From NCBI GenBank assembly GCA_026826555.1, contig JAKSZT010053923.1, positions 315,789 through 379,788 of the forward strand: a stretch of 64,000 nucleotides of DNA. Reading direction: 5' to 3'. The position numbers and the translations under genes were made by a program. The notes under the pieces were generated by a model, which saw only the letters and a program-made list of their open reading frames with translations, made no database searches and had not been told where the DNA came from. Below, in pieces: positions 22,086 through 33,081 of the stretch (positions are counted from its first letter, which is position 1; each line of letters opens with the position of its first letter). Source of the DNA: Tolypeutes matacus. Lineage: Eukaryota > Chordata > Mammalia > Cingulata > Chlamyphoridae.

Positions 22086-24813
22086 TCTGAGGAAACGGAG
22101 CAGTCTCTGAGAACCATTGTCTGAAAGATAGGTTAACAAAGGAGAGTAAGAGAAGAGTAGGCTTTGAGCCATCACCCATATGGACATAATCTATGGTAAA
22201 AGGATAGAGTGTGGTTGCATGTTGGGGGATGGGGCAGATGAGTGGTGGTGTTCCTGGGTTTGGTGGTGCAGCAATGGGGGTGGGTGGATTAGTAAGGGCA
22301 GGTTCAAATCCCCAGGGCATGTAACTGTGAATCTTGACATTCCACAGGCTGGTAGAGGGGTATATCATGGGCTCTGGGTTGCTGGGGGGAAGGGAACAGT
22401 CAAGATCTAATGGGTTGTTTGGTAGTCATGGGGAAGGTTTATCATTACCTTACAGTAATGGACGCAGGACATGGTAAATATCATCAAAATTATTAAACTG
22501 TATCATCTAAATTGTAAACTATACTGTAAATCACTGACAATGTTTAGTTGCTATATTTTGCTATCTGTATAACAGTTATAACAATGCTAACAACCAAAAA
22601 AAAGGGGGAGGGTTAATATGGGGTGGGGAAGGGGGGGTAGTTTGGTATCTGGGAGTCTCTGGCACTCCGTGTGTGACTTTGCTGTGACCTAAAACTTCTT
22701 TGAAAATTAAATGAAAAATTGGGAGACAATGGGGATTGAGAGGAGGAAGGTGTCGTGGCACACCAGACATCCCATAACACAGTGATAAAAGGCAGAAAAA
22801 AAAAAAGAAAGAAAGGAGAAAGGAAAAAAAATGAATATATATATATATATACATTTTAAAGGCATTTCCTTTGCTTTTTTGCCCATTTTTTGAATGTCCC
22901 AATCCACTAATTATATTTTATTTTGTTTTGTTCTTTGATTGATTTTTTTTCCTTCTCTTATTTTTCCCCCTGAGTTTCCCTATGTTTGTCTCTTGCATGT
23001 AAGCTTATCACACTTGTTTGTTTTTCCTAGTAAGTGTATTTGATTATTTTATGGACTAAATGTTCATGGAGGATTTGGATCACAGAAGAGTTACAACAGG
23101 TACTGCGGGGGATTATTGGGGGGGGTGTCTGGGGGTGGTTTCGTGGGGGTTGATTCATCTGAATATACATAAAAGATATACAAAATCCTTCAAAGGATCG
23201 GGGGATGGGGCATGGTCACGATGGGTGGATAATCATACAATCAATGAGGGAATCTGAATTCCTAGCCTGGAGAGCTCTGCCACAGTCTCCAAGGGAGCAG
23301 CAATAGTCCTCTGAGTGTAGGGACAGTGCCTGTCAAAATAGGATGACCCACTGATGTGTTTTTTTTTTTATTGATGACTACCCTTGTGAGTCTTTGCTCT
23401 TGTAAATGAGACTTAGCCTGCAGTTGTGGGGTGCCTAAGGGTTGCCACCTGAGAGCCTACTTGTTACTCAAATGTGGCCTCTCTCTAAGCCAAACTCAGC
23501 ATATGATTGCATTACCTTCCCTACAATGTGGGACATGACTCCCAGGGATGAGCCTCCTTGGCAATGTGGGATTAATACCAAGTGCCAACTGGCAACACAA
23601 CTGGTAAAAGACCTTGAATAAAAGGGGGAAATGGTAAAGACAAATGAGTTGAAGTGGCTAGAGACTTCAAAGAGAGTCGGGAGGTCATCCCAGAGGTTAC
23701 TCTTACGTACACCTCAGTCGGAGCTCATAGAACATCTAAATGCCTATCACCCCACACAGAGGGGTTCCTGAGAGCTCTGGAGACACCCAGGTCCTATATA
23801 AGGGAGGATAGCCCCGGAGACTGATGCCTTATCAGTGGGCTCTATTTTGGAATCTGTGCTCCTGAGAGTGACAGAATTGGACTCAAATAAGTCCTCCCTG
23901 CACATGGTTCACCAGTCCCTTCTATTCAAATCTATATGTGATGGTGGAGTTTTTAGGTATACTTCCAGAGACTGAAGCCTCCAGCCTACCTATGTGCCAG
24001 GTGTGCATGAAATCTAGGTGGAGCTGCAACTCCTACCCTACAGCTCAATGGACTCATCCAAGTCACCTGGTGAGGAGACAACAATGGGCAATGGCCATCC
24101 CAGGGAATGGAGAGGGCCTGCATCTGCAGGCAGGATCATCCCACCCACCATATCCATGGGATATAAGCCCTCTCACACTTGGAGTTTGAGTGGACATCAC
24201 CATCCCAGTCCCCTCAGGATTGGGGGAAGAACTATGGACTACAGTGGACTTGATGGTATTCTCTTGTTCACATATGGTGATTCTAGCAATGCAAGAAATT
24301 ATAACAATGAGGTGGCACCAGTGACCACTTGACACTTTTGGGGTAGGGAGGGGATGAGCAGTTGAAATACAAGGGCTTCTTTGGGAGTTAGAGGTTGTCC
24401 TGAGTACCGTTGTGGCAACGGATGTAGGCCATTTTAAATCAGCACACACCACTCAGAATTGAGTGCGAGAGAGTGTGGTCTAGGGTGTGAACTGTGGTCT
24501 GTTGTTGGTGGCAAGTCTCCAGGATGTGTAAGTTCATTGAGGGTGGTGGGCCACACTTGTGGGAGATGTTTGTGTGGGAGGTGGTGGGAGGTGTGGAAGG
24601 TGGGCAACATGGGAATCCGAGTGGGTTCCATGTAATATTTTGGGTAATCTAAGCACCTCTTAAAATATATGTCTAAATATATATAAATAACATTTTTGTA
24701 AGCAAATACACATATATGCATGTATATTTATATATCATTTTGCAAATGTTTGTATGTATTGTGAGAATTTTAATTTTTACCCACAATAAAAATAAAAAAA
24801 TAAAAAAATAAAA
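22086..24813 (+). mobile_element. L1-delta 3' UTR (2.7 kb) and tail
   Basis: Very similar to the reverse complement of 39,690-42,413 in L1-epsilon and more distantly to L1-alpha and L1-gamma. It has two L1M-like terminal modules. The first is near 22,470-22,720, with paired TGTAAAC-type blocks and ending AACTTCTTTGAAAATTAAAT. The second is near 24,330-24,780, ending AATCTAAGCACCTCTTA. A TA microsatellite lies at 22,831-22,852. Confidence 0.75.
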
Positions 24814-24824
24814 AAAATGTGGTA
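24814..24824. repeat. Target-site duplication, right copy, of L1-delta
   Basis: AAAATGTGGTA, identical to 21,153-21,163. Confidence 0.75.
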
Positions 24825-27800
24825 CGTACATAAAATGTAATATTACTCAGTTGTGAAAAGGTATACAGTGCTAACTCACACGATTACATGAATGAATCTT
24901 AAGGACCTTATGATTAGTGAAGCAAGCCAAGTAATTGAGGGATGGATAGCACATTACCTCACTGATATGAATTAAGCAAATTGAACAGTCTCAGAATGCT
25001 AGTGCCTGGAAGAAAGGTTTACAGGAAATAGAAAGGGAGAAAAAGCTTTTGAGCCAGCACCCATATGGACATTATCTATGGTAAGGTGAAAGTGTGTAGT
25101 TGCATATTGAAGGGATATGACAGGAAGGTAGTGATATTATTGGGTTGGGCAGTGCAGGTTTGACAGGTGGGTAGATTGGGGAGGGTGGGTTGGAAGGTCC
25201 AAGGAACTGGGGGGAAGGTTGGAAGAGACACCAGGTGAACACTGGGGATTTACAGATATATAGTTGAAAGTACAAAGTTGGGAATACTCTTATGGCCATA
25301 TGACAAGGAAGGGTTACTGGTTTAGAGTGTTGGATGGGGGGACATTCGGGACAGGACGAATCTGGAGCATTCAGGACAGGACGAATCACTCACAGGGAGT
25401 GTGTGAGTGATCATTTTGTCAGAATGTGTTGTACCAGTGGGTGGAGACCCACACAATGAGGGCAAAGGAGTTGGATTCCAATTCTCTGGAAGACTGGTAT
25501 GTTTACAAATAGAGAAGCGGGAGTCTCTCAACATCATTGGCAGTTCCTAATAGAGGAGGATAAACAAGTGTGTCAAGACCTCAGTGTTGTTGCAGGTAAC
25601 TATGAATCTTGTCATGCAAGGAGTGAAGCCAGGAGGTCACTGTGGGCCCCAAGGGGAGGGGGAGGGAGGAATAGAATAGATCAAACAGGGTGTATTTAGT
25701 GGCAATGAAAGTGTTCTACATGATCTTGCAATAATGGACATAGGCCATGTTAAATACCATCAAAATTTATACAAGTGTATGGTCTAAAATGTAAACCATA
25801 ATGTAAACCACTGACCATGTTTAGTAGCTATGTTTCAGTATTTGTATATCAGTTATAACAAAGGTACCACCCACTTATGAAAAGGTATTAATACAGGAAC
25901 TAGGAAAAGGGGAGGATGTTGGTTATATGAGAGTCCTCTGTATTCTGTATGTGATTTTACTGAGTCCTAAAACTTCTTTGAAAACAAAATGAAAAATAGT
26001 AAGACACTGGGGAATAAATGGTAGAAATTGCCACTGTACAGACAGGACACCAGATATTACAGTGATGGAAGGCAAGATGGCAAAAAAAATTTTCTAGAAT
26101 ATTTTTCATTATTTTTAATATCCCAATCTTTTTAATTTTATTTTATTTTTAGTTTTTTCAAAAATTTTGTATTTTATTTCTTATATTTAATCTTATTATT
26201 ATTTCATTTTCCAATTAATTTTATTTGGCTATTTTAATGGCTTCATTCTTGAAGAAATTTTGGATCACAGAAGGGTTACACCTGGGGAAGGGGAGGATCA
26301 TTGGGGTGAGGTGTCAGTGATGGGGAATACATGGGATGTAGTTGATCTGGACATCCTTATAAGGTATATTAAAAAGTTCAAATGTTCATGGGGCATTGTC
26401 ACAGTGGGTGGAGCCTCACACAATAACCAAGAGAATATTGAATTCCCATCCTGGAGACCTCTGCCACATTATCTAATGGAGTAGCAACAGTCCCCCAAGT
26501 GCAGGGGCAATGACTGGTGAAGGAAGATGATTCACTGATGGTCCCTTGATATTGATGACTGCTTATGAGCCTTTACTCTTGAAATTGAAATTTAGCCTAT
26601 TGTTGTAGGTTGCCTAAGAGTTGCCTCCTGAGAGCCTCCTGGTTGTTCAAATGAGGCCTCTTTCTAAGCCAAACTCAACATATAAATGCATTATGTTCCC
26701 CCCATTGTGGGACATGACTCCTGGGGATGAGCTTCCCTGGCACCATGGTATTATTGCCAAGCAACAACTAGCAATGAAACTGGAAAAAGATCTCAAATAA
26801 AAGGGGGAAATGGTAAAGACAAATGAGTTTAAATGGCTAAGAGAGTCGGGAGTCGTCCCAGAGGTAATACTTATGCACATCTCTGCAGAATCTCATAGAC
26901 TGCCAATGTGGATACTACCACAAATAATGGGACTTCTTAGGGCTCTGGAGACACCCAGGTCCTTTGGTCAGTGCAGATAGCTCCAGAGATTGGTGCCTTG
27001 CCAGTGGGCCCTATTTTGGAGTTTGTACTGAAAGTGACAGTGTTGGACTCAATTATGACTTCTCTACACATGGCACGTCTGACCCTTCTATTTAAACCTG
27101 CACTTGATGCTGAAGTTTGTAGGTGTATGTCCAAGAGACTCAAGTCTTTAGGCTGTCCATCTGCCAGCTGGGGCTGGAACCTCAGCAACACCTACTCGAC
27201 AGCTCATTGGACTCAGTCAAGACAACTAACAAGGAGATGATGGTAGACAATGACCATCCCAAGGAACAGAGAGATTCTGCAACTGCAAGCAAGATTGTCC
27301 CATTCATCTTCCCCATGGGATATGAGTGCCCTCTCAATTAGAGGTTTAGTGGACATCACCATCCCATAATCCTCAGGATGGGGGAAAGAACTATGGACTA
27401 GAGTGTAATTACAGGTATTCTACTATAGACATACTGTGATTCTAGCAATGTAAGAAATTACAACATTGATGTGGAGCCAGTGGCCACTGGAGGTTCTGGG
27501 GGCAGGGAGAGGAAAAAACAGTTGTAATATGGGGGCTTTTTCAGGACTTGGGAATCGTCCTGAATGACACTGCAATGACAGATATATGCCATTTTATATC
27601 ATCACATAACAAAACAGTACTGTGTAAAGAGAGTGTAGACAACAGTGAGACTTATGGTCCATGCTTAATAGCAAAGCCTTAGGATGCATTTATCAACTGC
27701 AATGAATAATGAAGTAAGTGGGAGGGTGTGGGAGATGTGGGGAATGGGGCATATGGAAATCCCTATATTTTTTGTGTAACATTTATGTAATCTAAGTATC

Positions 27801-27825
27801 TTTTAAAAATTATTTTAAAAATAAT
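24825..27825 (+). mobile_element. L1-gamma: end of ORF2 and long 3' UTR
   Basis: ORF2 resumes collinearly after L1-delta and ends near 24,975. The 3' UTR follows with the same order of blocks as in L1-delta. Its first terminal-type module is at about 25,640-25,990 and its second at about 27,480-27,815. It ends in an A/T-rich tail before the AATGTATA duplication. Confidence 0.8.
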
Positions 27826-27833
27826 AATGTATA
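27826..27833. repeat. Target-site duplication, right copy, of L1-gamma
   Basis: AATGTATA, identical to 14,323-14,330. Confidence 0.75.
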
Positions 27834-28396
27834 TGCCACTGTATTGGGGTGTAATGTTCTGTATATATCTATCAGGTCCAGATCTTCCAATGTAATTTTC
27901 AAAGTCTTTGTTTCTTTATTGATTCCCTGTTGAGATATTCTGTTTCATTGTGATAATGGTGTATTAAATTCCTCCATTATAATTGTATAGGCATCTATTT
28001 CTCCACATAGATTTTTGCCTCATGTAATTTGAGGCACCCTGATTAGGTGCATAAATATTTATGATTGTTCTTTCTTCTTGACTGATGACCCTTTTTATTA
28101 ATATATAGTGTCTGTCCTTGTCTCTTACAATAGTTTTGCATTTAAATTCTATTTTGTCAGATATTAGTATATATAACCCCGTCCTTTTTTGGTTATTGTT
28201 TGCTTGTAAGATTGTTTTTCAACCACTCTTTTCCAGCCTCTTTGAATCCCTGGGTCTAAGGTGGGTTTTTTGTAGACACCATATAGATAGGTTATCATTT
28301 TTTTATCCATTCTGCCAATCTGTGTCTCTTGACTGGAGAGCTTAATCCATTAACATTCAATGTTATTGCTGTCAATGAATTACTTACATCAGCCAT
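27834..28396 (-). pseudogene. L1-alpha ORF2 pseudogene, N-terminal (endonuclease) part
   Basis: On the minus strand the frame starts MADVSNSLTAITLNVNGLS, continues SPVKRHRLAEWIKK, then hits a stop and continues as broken endonuclease-domain islands to the L1-gamma insertion. The start of the domain, with the conserved N-containing TLNVNGL block that positions the apurinic-type nuclease fold, is preserved. It joins 14,330 without loss apart from the target duplication. Confidence 0.8.
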
Positions 28397-28569
28397 ATTT
28401 TCTTTGGTTTTGTGCATGCCATATGTCATTTTTATTTCTCTTTTTACCTTTTTATTTGTTCTTACACTCCTCTCCATCTCTCTTTCTCTCCTTTTTTTCC
28501 TTTTGACCTGCAGAACTCCCTTTAGTATTACTTGAAGTGCAGGCTTCTTATTGACATACAATCTTAATT

Positions 28570-29428
28570 TCTGTTTGTCTGTGAATATTTTGAACTCTCC
28601 CTCATTTTTGAATGCTAGCTTTACTAGATAGAGAATTCTTGACTGGAAGTTTTTTTGTTTAGCACCTTAACTATGTCATACCAATGCTTTCTGGCCACCA
28701 TGATTTCAAATAAAAAAATCAGCACTTAAATTTATTGAGCTTCCCTTGTATACCATGGTTCTCTTTTCTCTTGCTGCTTTCAGTATTGTCTCTTTGTCTT
28801 GAGCATTGGAAAATTTGACAAATATATGTTTTGGAGTAGGCCTGTTAGGATCTATACTTCTTGGTGAGTGCTGTGCTTCCTGGACATGTCCATCCATCTC
28901 CCTCAATAGGGTTGGATAGTTTTCAGCCATTGTTTCCTCCATCACTCCTTCTGTTCCCTTTTCCTTCTCTTCTCCTTCTAGGATGCTTATAATTCATATG
29001 TTTCTGCCTTTTGTGTTGTCATTCAAATCCCTACATCTCTGCTGTATATTTTCTATCTGTTTATGTATCTGCTCTACTATCTGTTTTATTTAAGATGTAC
29101 TGTCTTCCACATCACTTATTCTTTATTCTGCCTGTTCAAACCTGCTGGTTTGTGCTTCCAGAGTATTTTTTTATTTCTTGGATTGTGCCATTCACCACTA
29201 TCATATCCTTTATCTTTTAAGTATGTTTACAATTTCTTCACAGGGTCTTCTTAATATCCTTAATGTCTTCCTTCATTTTATTAAGTTGATTCATAATATT
29301 TGTTTTGATGTCTCTGATTATTTGTCCTATGTTATGCGTCTCCTCCTAATTTTTAGTTTGTTCATTGGACTGGGCCATGTCTTCCTGTTTCTTGGTATGG
29401 CTTGTAATTTTTTCTTGGTGTCTAGGCA
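28570..29428 (-). pseudogene. L1-alpha ORF1 pseudogene
   Basis: Minus strand. The expected initiator reads GTG rather than ATG at 29,428. The readable island 28,706-28,945 contains MAENYPTLLREMDGHVQEAQ and TPKHIFVKFSNAQDKETILK, the end of the RRM, and the start of the C-terminal domain (NLSADF). The coiled-coil part upstream is broken by several stops. Confidence 0.75.
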
Positions 29429-31241
29429 CCTTTTTATCTTGATGGGTTTTTCAGTTGTTTAGCTCTTCTCTCTACTCTATGGTTTTATTTTGTCATTTTT
29501 GAGTGTGGGAAGGTTTCTCTTTGACACTTAATTCCTGTTATTCTATTTCCTTGCTGTTGTCTATGTTCCCTTGGGAAAAAATTAGGGCCAGATAAAAGGG
29601 ACAGATAGGAAGAGAAAAAATAATAGTAATAATAATAGTAAAAGGTAGGAGAGGGAACCATACAAGACCTAGGAAATTGAAAAATTGACATGAGTAAGAA
29701 GTACAGAGGAACAAGATTAGAAAAGTGGAATAGAAACAATGAAACAAGAAACAGAATAGAGAAGTATATATATATATATAATGAACTAACAGGCCAGAAC
29801 GATGAGAAGAAGGGAAAAGAAAAAAGAAAAGAGAGAAAGAAAATAAAGCAAAAAAGAAAGCAGAGAAAAAAAGGAGAGAGAAAGAAATAAAAACAAGAAA
29901 AATTGAAGACCAAACAAAAAGAGGTGGAATGAAAGAACAACAGAAAACAGAAGATATAAAGATGATGGAGAGCAAAGAAGTAGTGTAGGTAGAGAAAATC
30001 AGTAAATGAAAGAAAAAAAGAGAAAAACAGAGAAACAAAGGGAGGGGTAACATAACAAACAAGACACATGACAACAGCAACTTTTTTTTTAAAAAGGCAA
30101 AAAAAATTAAAAAAAAAAAACAGAAATAAACACATAAAAACAGCCTTCTTTCTTAGACCCCTAAGGATTTTCTCAGCCTGCTGGTATTCATCAATCATCA
30201 CCCTGCAGCCTGTCCTCTGTAGGATTTGGACCAGGTTTTAGTGTGTAAAATAAGGAAAATAAAAAAGGAAACTTTTTATTTTTAATAAGAGATCCAAGAT
30301 AAGCTAATGCAAAGAAAATGTCTATATGTTCCCTGTCATAAAGTTTCAGCTGGATTCCTGCTAACCCGTTGGATCACTTCTCAAAGAAGTGTCAGGAACC
30401 AAACCAGGGACCTGTGTATGCTAGGCAGTAATCTTCCACTGAGCTAACATGTCTCCTTAGGTTAGCTATCCTTTTAGAAAGCTATCTGCCACTTTTCCCT
30501 CAGGCAGGTTAGAGTCTCTGCTGTCCACTGGAGTCCTACTGATCAGTCATCTGTCTGTCTCTGCCTCCTCTCTGATGTAATTCTTCTCTCTACCTAGGCA
30601 GCTGGTTATAACAGGCTGCATGAGGAGATCCCTTCCCCTATCCCTATTGAGTCGGGGTCCCTTCTGATATTCAAGGAAGGCTCAGCTGGTCAGCCTCACT
30701 GCAAAGAAACCATTCTCCACTCTCCCAGACATATTTTCCTCCCAGGAAATCTGCCGTCACATTCCGTTCAGAGCAGGGAGTCAGCAGCTCTACTTAGGCT
30801 CTTTGTCCTGAGGGTGGGGTGCATGTTCCACTTCTACCTACAGGGGCAAGATTATAATGATTTTCCTTTGGCTTCTTTATCTTTCCATTACCCCCCTAGA
30901 TGCTCAGAGTGCCTTCTTATTTGGCATATAACCAAAGGAGCTGTCAGGGAGGAAGACATTTGCTCACCTCTCAGATAAAATTCACCAGAAATTTTACCCT
31001 AACTTAATATCTTGGGGATGGGGGAGGGAAGCCCTTCCTGGTGGCTGGGAGGTTTAATAACTCACAGCTCATTGTTTTGGCTTGTCTCTTTGTCCTTCAT
31101 TCTCCTGGGACTTGTGAAGCAGTGTCCTGGTCTGCTGTACCCCAGTGCAGGTCACCAAGTCAGGCTTTCCTCTTACTCCATTGTTTTAGTGAGAGCTGAG
31201 CCTTATCTGCCTAACGCATTGGTGATGTTCCAACAATCACC
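29429..31241 (-). promoter_or_regulatory. L1-alpha 5' UTR with purine/pyrimidine tract and tRNA-like block
   Basis: Minus strand. The distal part (29,570-30,120) is a pyrimidine-rich tract in L1 sense, appearing purine-rich here, including a TA run near 29,767. Further upstream lies the tRNA-like block at 30,395-30,446 and about 800 bp aligned with L1-gamma. The 5' terminus abuts the TCAATAAATTC duplication at 31,242, so it is full length. Confidence 0.65.
30395..30446 (-). repeat. tRNA-Ala-like block with A and B boxes inside the L1-alpha 5' UTR
   Basis: In L1 sense the block has TAGCTCAGTGG (reverse of 30,436-30,446), a perfect match to the RNA polymerase III A-box consensus. About 30 bases later comes GGTTTGGTTCC (reverse of 30,395-30,405), two changes from the B-box consensus. 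The sequence between, ACTGCCTAGCATACACAGGT, resembles the anticodon arm of tRNA-Ala-derived SINEs. The same block occurs at the corresponding place in L1-gamma. Confidence 0.7.
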
Positions 31242-31252
31242 TCAATAAATTC
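31242..31252. repeat. Target-site duplication, right copy, of L1-alpha
   Basis: TCAATAAATTC, identical to 4,138-4,148. Confidence 0.85.
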
Positions 31253-31880
31253 TTGATGAATGAATGGATCTTAACTCATATCTACAAATTCTGAATGGGG
31301 CAACTGAATTAAAAAAGATCTGAAGCTAGAAAAAGTATTACCTGTTTGTTCATTAAGCTTCATGGTGATTATTGGTAATGTCTTGATGTAAAGTCTTCAT
31401 TGTGAAATAATGACTTCACAATAATTCACTGTGTTCTGCTAACCACCTAGTTTCCTGTTGAAGGCATGATGCCAAAATATTATGAATTTGTGAACACATG
31501 ATACCCCACACTGGACAAATAAGATGGACAGCAGTTTACTTGTCACATACACCAAAATTCTAGAGAGAAGGACACTATCCACCATGCAGCACTGCATATA
31601 AGTTACTCTCAGGAAGGCTTTGGAGTTTAAGGAAGATGGAGTGACCCCTGGTTACTGGGATGGGATATGATTGAGTTGTTTCAAAAAACAAACATGGGCT
31701 GACACTTAAGTGAAACATATTGGGTTGAGGACTGAGTGCATTGCTGCCCATCCCACTGTTCTGGTGTCCAGCCAGTTGAGAAGACATTTCTGTAGGATGT
31801 GCAGTATATCAGGCAAGGAAATAATTAAATAAATGAGAATTATATATATATATATATATATATACACATTATTAAAAAGT
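31253..31880. other. Unassigned sequence, possibly an LTR remnant
   Basis: No gene is seen. 31,440-31,800 has the feel of an old LTR-type repeat (ACACTATCCACCATGCAGCA block), but I cannot name a family. A TA microsatellite lies at 31,841-31,864. Confidence 0.35.
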
Positions 31881-32220
31881 GCCAAACAAATTCTGGAGTA
31901 GAATAGTACAATAAGAATAAAAGAAATTCCCTAGGGTGATTAAAGAGCAGAATGGAGCTAAATGAATAAAAAATTAGTTAATTGAAGACAGGGTGATTGA
32001 AATTATCCAGGTTCTGGAGCAGTAGGGAAAATGAAAGAAGAAAACATTAGGGGAATCCAAGAAGGAGATGAAAATAATAAATTGACAGAAGAACGTATGA
32101 GTAAATAATGGTTTAAAATGTTGCTCATTTAATAAATGACACGAATATAAACATTCAATATGTCAATGAAATCCAAATAGGAAAAACTTCAGGAAATCCA
32201 CCAACAAGAGGTATAACCAA

Positions 32221-32338
32221 ATATCAAATGCCACTAAGAGAGTACCCTTAATGCAGTGGGAGTCAATGAATCAAATAAAAGGAAGTCTGTCTAAGAGTAA
32301 GTGCTGATATTACATCACAAATTATGGATGCCTGAAGG
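32221..32338 (+). repeat. Direct repeat, copy 1, flanking the L1 fragment
   Basis: ATATCAAATGCCAC begins both this and 33,082-33,202. The two are about 75% alike by eye, including the shared GAGTAAGTGCTGATATTA core. Confidence 0.65.
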
Positions 32339-33081
32339 CTAAGACCATAAAGCTCCAAGATGATAATGTAGGGAAGCATCCATGAGATTTGATAACAGAA
32401 AATGGTTTCAAAACACAAACAACAAAAAAAGTATAGATAAATGAGACCTCCTCAAAATTAAAAAAAAAAAAATGTGCTTCAAAAGACTTTGTCAAGAAAG
32501 TGCAATGTCAACCTACTCAATGGGAGAAAATATTTGGGAACCAGCTATGTGATAAGGGCCTAATATCCAGCATATATTAAGAAATATTACATACGGAAAA
32601 TGAAAACACAAATGGGCTAGAAATTTGAAATAGATATTTTCTCAAAGAGGAAATGTAAATGGACCAAAATAGACTAACTATAATTGTGATAGTAGAAGAG
32701 CTTTTAATATTAATATAAAGATAGTGATTGCTATAAATTCTGATGGGAGGGGGAGGGAAGAAGAGGTGGAAAATAGTGCATTTTTATAGCACTGGAATTG
32801 TTTTGCGTAATTTTGCAGTGGCAGATACAGGCCATTACACATTTTGTCAATAGCTAAAAAATTTTATTATGCAAAGTGTAAACCATAATGTAAACTATGG
32901 GCCATGATTAGTAGCAATGCTTTCATATTTGTTCATTAATTGTAACAAATGAACCACACTCATGTAAGTTATTAACAGGGGGAAATGTGAGAATGGGAGG
33001 GAGTGGGGTATATAGGAATCCCCTATATATTCAATGTAACTTTTCTCTAAACTAAAACTTCTTTAAAAATAAAGTTAAAAA

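Larger units (their letters stand above)
21165..24813 (+). mobile_element. L1-delta: L1 lacking ORF1 and most of ORF2, inserted in L1-gamma
   Basis: Starts with the intact 5' terminus GGGGCCAAGATGGCGTTAG shared with L1-eta (58,423). It runs about 570 bp through the 5' UTR, then jumps at about 21,737 to the last 115 codons or so of ORF2. The long 3' UTR follows, with an A-rich tail ending at 24,813. An 11-bp target duplication flanks it, so the deletion was probably present in the RNA or arose while it was being copied. It lacks ORF1, the endonuclease and the reverse transcriptase, so it must have been mobilised by another L1. Confidence 0.85.
14331..27825 (+). mobile_element. L1-gamma: full-length plus-strand L1 inserted in ORF2 of L1-alpha
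   Basis: 5' UTR 14,331-16,765, ORF1 16,766 to about 17,650, ORF2 17,788-21,164 plus 24,825 to about 24,975, and 3' UTR to 27,825 ending in an A-rich tail. Its first bases (GAGGATTGTAGGAACAT) resemble the 5' terminus of L1-alpha (GGTGATTGTTGGAACAT), so the two belong to related subfamilies and L1-gamma is complete at its 5' end. An 8-bp target duplication flanks it. L1-delta is inserted near the end of its ORF2. Frames contain many stops. Confidence 0.85.
4149..31241 (-). mobile_element. L1-alpha: full-length minus-strand L1 split by two direct insertions and a third nested one
   Basis: One minus-strand L1 lies in three pieces. 4,149-4,242 is the extreme 3' end. 8,433-14,330 carries the rest of the 3' UTR and most of ORF2. 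27,826-31,241 carries the start of ORF2, ORF1 and the 5' UTR. The pieces are collinear with intact L1 order: the junction at 4,242/8,433 continues a 3' UTR block, and the junction at 14,330/27,834 continues ORF2 in the endonuclease region. The 11-bp duplication TCAATAAATTC flanks the whole. All ORFs are broken. It is the oldest layer here, since L1-beta and L1-gamma inserted into it. Confidence 0.85.

Noticed and set aside
24018..24332. 104-codon frame in the L1-delta 3' UTR, with a similar frame in L1-epsilon (40,309-40,557, minus)
   Set aside because: Shared only because the two copies are close relatives. The frame is broken in the older copies L1-alpha and L1-gamma, so there is no sign of coding conservation.
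29485..30201. 238-codon minus-strand frame rich in Phe, Leu and Ser, and the overlapping 180-codon frame
   Set aside because: Lies in the pyrimidine-rich part of the L1-alpha 5' UTR. The composition explains it and no homologous frame is kept in L1-gamma.
30395..30446. Functional tRNA gene
   Set aside because: The B-box has two changes and the acceptor stem cannot be paired. It is a tRNA-derived repeat block, not a tRNA gene.
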